Positions 61,279 through 64,000 of a stretch of DNA of 64,000 nucleotides are shown here, piece by piece; position 1 is the stretch's first letter; every line of letters starts with the position of its first letter. This stretch comes from Rhodanobacter panaciterrae (GTDB taxonomy: Bacteria > Pseudomonadota > Gammaproteobacteria > Xanthomonadales > Rhodanobacteraceae): contig NZ_BMXT01000003.1 in assembly GCF_014651895.1 (NCBI RefSeq), positions 62,001 through 126,000 on the forward strand, written 5' to 3'. The notes beneath the pieces are model-generated. The model searched no databases. It was not told the origin of the DNA and saw only the letters and a program-made list of their open reading frames with translations. Position numbers and translations under genes: made by a program.

Positions 61279-61965
61279 ATGAGCTTGACCGAACAGCGCG
61301 AGGGCATCGAGGCGGGGCGGCTGGACATGTTCGTGGATGGCGCGTTCGCGTTCATCCTGACCTTGCTGCTGATCGGCGGCGACAAGATTCCCGACAGTAC
61401 CGACAAGCTGCTGTACATGCTCGGCGGCGTGCCGGCGTTCGCGGTGTGCTTCTTCCAGATCGCCTTCTTCTGGCATGGTCATGTGCGCTGGCGCAAGCGT
61501 TGTCACAGCGCCGACAGCACCGGCCGCTGGCTGTCGCTGCTGCTGGTGTTTTTCGCGATGATCTTCGTCTATCCCTTGCACATGGTGTACTCGGGTGCGT
61601 TCAACAGCTTGAGTGGCGGCGCGTTGCCGAGCGATTTCCAGATGACGGGCGGGCCGGCGGACATGCGCGCGCTGTTCGTCTGTTTTGGCTTCGCCTATGC
61701 CTGCATGGCCGGCACGCTGACGTTGCTGTTCCTGCACGCGGCGAAGAGTGCGGCGAAGCGTGGCTTCAACAATCTCGATGCGCGCCGCGAGCTGCGCATC
61801 TGGAGCGTGCCGGCAACGATCGGCCTGGCCTCGGCGCTCACCGCACTGTTGCTGCCGCTGTCGGCGCCCGGTTGGGCATGGTCGATCCCCGGTTTCATGT
61901 ATTCGCTGTTATTCCTGATAGGGCCGGTGGTGAACCGCTTCAATCGACGTTACGCCCCGGCGTGA
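61279..61965 (+). CDS. TMEM175-like (DUF1211) membrane protein
   Basis: A 228-residue protein with six membrane segments. The first begins 'EAGRLDMFVDGAFAFILTLL', which matches the TMEM175 filter signature R-x3-F-S-D with Val in place of Ser. Bacterial members form tetrameric potassium-permeable channels. The substitution and the single domain leave selectivity uncertain. The gene overlaps bioD by four bases (GTGA). Confidence 0.8.
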   Translation: MSLTEQREGIEAGRLDMFVDGAFAFILTLLLIGGDKIPDSTDKLLYMLGGVPAFAVCFFQIAFFWHGHVRWRKRCHSADSTGRWLSLLLVFFAMIFVYPLHMVYSGAFNSLSGGALPSDFQMTGGPADMRALFVCFGFAYACMAGTLTLLFLHAAKSAAKRGFNNLDARRELRIWSVPATIGLASALTALLLPLSAPGWAWSIPGFMYSLLFLIGPVVNRFNRRYAPA

Positions 61966-62639
61966 CGACCGCCGTCTTCATCGCCGGCACCGACACCGGC
62001 ATCGGCAAGACGCATGCGGCGTGCACTTTGCTGCACGCGTTGCGCGCGGCGGGACATAGCGCCTGCGGCATGAAGCCGGTCGCCAGCGGATGTTTGGAAA
62101 CACCCGATGGCCTGCGCAATGACGATGCGCTGGCGCTGCAGGCGGCGAGCAACGCGACACCGTTATATGCGTTGATCAACCCGATTGCGTTGCGCGATCC
62201 GCTGTCGCCGCACTTGGCTGCCGCGCATGACGGTGTGGAAATTTCGCTGGCGCCGCTGCGTGCGGCCTTCGATCAATTGAGTGGTAACTATCAGAAGGTG
62301 GTGGTCGAGGGCGTGGGCGGCTGGCTGGTGCCGCTGGCGCCGGGGTTGCTGGCGGCGGACATCGCCAAGCAGTGGCGGTTGCCGGTGATCCTGGTGGTCG
62401 GTTTGCGGCTGGGCTGTCTCAATCACGCCTTGCTCAGTGCGCGGATGATCGAAGCCGATGGCTGCCGCCTGCTCGGCTGGATCGGCAACTGCATCGATCC
62501 GGCGATGGGCGCGTTGGATGAAAACCTGACTACGCTGCGCGAGTTGCTGCCCGCGCCGTGTCTGGGCGTGCTGCCGCATGGCATGGCACCGGCCCAGGCG
62601 GCGAGCCGATTGGCGGCGGCGGTGGCGGCCTTGGACTGA
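61962..62639 (+). CDS. bioD: dethiobiotin synthetase
   Basis: A 225-residue ATP-dependent enzyme that closes the ureido ring of dethiobiotin from 7,8-diaminopelargonate and CO2, the step before biotin synthase. P-loop 'GTDTGIGKTHAA', 'MKPVASGC', 'VVEGVGGWLVPL' (the usual 'EGAGG' with Val) and 'GWIGNCIDP' are visible. The GTG start overlaps the upstream stop. Other bio genes are not nearby. Confidence 0.94.
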   Translation: MTTAVFIAGTDTGIGKTHAACTLLHALRAAGHSACGMKPVASGCLETPDGLRNDDALALQAASNATPLYALINPIALRDPLSPHLAAAHDGVEISLAPLRAAFDQLSGNYQKVVVEGVGGWLVPLAPGLLAADIAKQWRLPVILVVGLRLGCLNHALLSARMIEADGCRLLGWIGNCIDPAMGALDENLTTLRELLPAPCLGVLPHGMAPAQAASRLAAAVAALD

Positions 62640-62691
62640 GCTTCACATCCGTCGTGCTTGGATAGGCGCCTACCCCATCACCGGAGGCCAT

Positions 62692-63039
62692 ATGGCTCGC
62701 AATCACTACTATCTTTCGATCGCCGATCTGGCCCATGCGCGCGGTGACGACCCGCGTTTTGCCTGGGATGGCGCCAGTCCGGACGGTTTTGCCACAGCGC
62801 TGCAACAAGCGTTGCGCGACGACGGCCTGTTCCAGCGCTGGCGCGCGGTGCAGCCCGATCCGGATGCGGTGAACAGCAGTCTGGGCGCTTCCGATCCGGC
62901 GGCGCAGGTGACGGCGCAGGTCGCCGACCTGCGCACCGACATCGATCTGCTCACCGACCTGCCGATGAGCGTCGTGCGCCATCGGCTTTATCTGCTGATC
63001 GGCTCGGCGTGGCAGCTGCGCGACATGCGCGCTGCCTGA
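62692..63039 (+). CDS. hypothetical protein (115 aa)
   Basis: A soluble protein of 115 residues beginning 'MARNHYYLSIADLAHARG' with an acidic C-terminal half ('VADLRTDIDLLTDLPMSVVRHRLYLLIG'). GGAGG lies six bases before the ATG, a good ribosome binding site. No signal peptide, membrane segment or recognised motif. It is 52 bases after bioD and may share its transcript. Confidence 0.75.
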   Translation: MARNHYYLSIADLAHARGDDPRFAWDGASPDGFATALQQALRDDGLFQRWRAVQPDPDAVNSSLGASDPAAQVTAQVADLRTDIDLLTDLPMSVVRHRLYLLIGSAWQLRDMRAA

Positions 63040-63162
63040 GCTGGCGTCGTGCCCGCTCAGGCGGCATGACCTGTGGGCTTGGAGAAACCGGGCAGGACTG
63101 GGTACAGTCGGAAGTTCCGACTTACTGTGTCCGATCACGGACGCGCCACCTGGGGAAGCCCG

Positions 63163-64000
63163 ATGTTCCGTCTCCGCTTGATTGTGATTGCCACCACGAT
63201 GGCACTGGCCGCCTGCTCGCAGCAGCCGAATGGTGCCGCCACCTCACCCGCGACAGCCGCCTCGACGGCTGCCGCCAGCAGTGCCGCACCGGCCGCCACC
63301 GCCATGACCAGCAATCCATTCTTCAGCGCCAGCACCCTGCCGTTCCAGGCGCCGCCGTTCGACAAGATCAAGGACGCCGACTACCAGCCCGCGATCGACG
63401 AGGGCATGAAGCAGCAGCTGGCCGAGATCGAGAAGATCGCAAACAACCCGGAGGCGCCGACGTTCGAGAACACCTTCGTGGCGATGGAGAAGTCCGGCGT
63501 CATGCTGAAGCGCGTGCTGGCGGTGTTCGGTGCGGTCACCGGTGCCAATACCGACGATGCGCTGCAGAAGGTGCAGGAAGACGAGGCGCCGAAGCTGGCC
63601 GCGCACCAGGATGCGATCTACCTCGACAGCAAGCTGTTTCAGCGCGTCGAGACGATCTACAACCAGCGCGATACGCTCAAGCTCGATCTGGAATCGGCGC
63701 GCCTGGTCGAGGTGGTCTACAAGGACTTTGTACATGCCGGTGCCAAGCTGTCGGATGCAGACAAGGCCAAGCTGAAGGATCTCAACAAGGAAGAATCCAC
63801 GCTCAGCACCGCGTTCACCAACAAGCTGCTGGCGGCGACCAAGGATGCCGCACCGGTGCTCGACGACAAGGCGAAGCTGGCCGGCCTGTCCGACGCCGAA
63901 CTCGCCGCGGCCACGCAGGCCGGCAAGGATCGCAAGCTCGCCGATGGCAAGTACGTGCTGACCCTGCAGAACACCACCCAGCAGCCCGAGCTGCAGGACC
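63163..64000 (+). CDS. dcp: M3 family peptidyl-dipeptidase, lipoprotein (3' end outside window)
   Basis: The first 279 residues of an M3 metallopeptidase. The signal peptide ends in lipobox 'ALAAC' (Cys18), followed by a 30-residue Ala/Thr/Ser tether, then the Dcp-type N-terminal helical domain ('NPFFSASTLPFQAPPFDKI', 'PEAPTFENTFVAMEKSG'). The HExxH site would lie beyond the window. Dcp removes C-terminal dipeptides from short peptides; the lipoprotein form is common in xanthomonads. GGGGAAG precedes the ATG. Confidence 0.88.
   Translation, partial: MFRLRLIVIATTMALAACSQQPNGAATSPATAASTAAASSAAPAATAMTSNPFFSASTLPFQAPPFDKIKDADYQPAIDEGMKQQLAEIEKIANNPEAPTFENTFVAMEKSGVMLKRVLAVFGAVTGANTDDALQKVQEDEAPKLAAHQDAIYLDSKLFQRVETIYNQRDTLKLDLESARLVEVVYKDFVHAGAKLSDADKAKLKDLNKEESTLSTAFTNKLLAATKDAAPVLDDKAKLAGLSDAELAAATQAGKDRKLADGKYVLTLQNTTQQPELQD

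Overview
The window is GC-rich, densely packed bacterial chromosome with no RNA genes, insertion sequences or CRISPR arrays that I can see. Gene content points to the Xanthomonadales, most likely the Rhodanobacteraceae (Rhodanobacter/Dyella-like). The strongest reasons are a type II secretion operon in the Xps order E-F-G-H-I-J-K-L-M-N-D, a TraB/GumN protein, a TonB receptor behind a Zur-like palindrome, and the engB / cytochrome c / tandem DsbA block. This assignment is inferred from protein features, without a search.

Layout. 1-6642: end of a TraB/GumN gene, aldo/keto reductase, LysR regulator, glutathione-dependent formaldehyde dehydrogenase, a secreted methyltransferase-fold protein, RluE and TatD. 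7142-15778: cell-surface and secreted block, made of a small exported protein coupled to a leishmanolysin-like (M8-type) metalloprotease with an inserted PA domain, then a giant trimeric autotransporter built on an exact 1,074-base repeat. 16013-26982: one translationally coupled type II secretion operon. 27085-29607: HrpB helicase. 29920-36074: three tandem paralogues of a secreted HExxE protein, each with its own palindrome, promoter, about 255-base conserved leader and terminator. 36102-43085: flavoprotein, glutamine cyclotransferase, DbpA, FolB, FolK, membrane protein, pteridine reductase and EcsC. 43245-52321: TonB receptor, MidA-like methyltransferase, VanZ, LTA-synthase-like enzyme, CCA-adding enzyme and a TPR protein with a degenerate sulfotransferase domain. 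52395-64000: lytic transglycosylase, membrane GH17 enzyme, EEP nuclease, two DsbA-like proteins, cytochrome c, EngB, fRMsr, TMEM175-like protein, BioD, a small unknown and the start of an M3 peptidase.

How it fits together (inference). The exported metalloprotease and the three HExxE proteins carry ordinary signal peptides and lie on either side of the type II secretion operon, so they are plausible substrates; DsbA-like proteins encoded later could form their many disulfides. The most novel element is the repeated regulatory cassette of the HExxE cluster. All three copies have a perfect TTGACA exactly 288 bases before the ATG, a CGCAAGATAATGCG palindrome 70-72 bases further upstream, divergent promoter spacers, and a conserved leader with hairpins that show compensatory changes. 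It looks like an undescribed structured 5' UTR controlling a secreted protein family.
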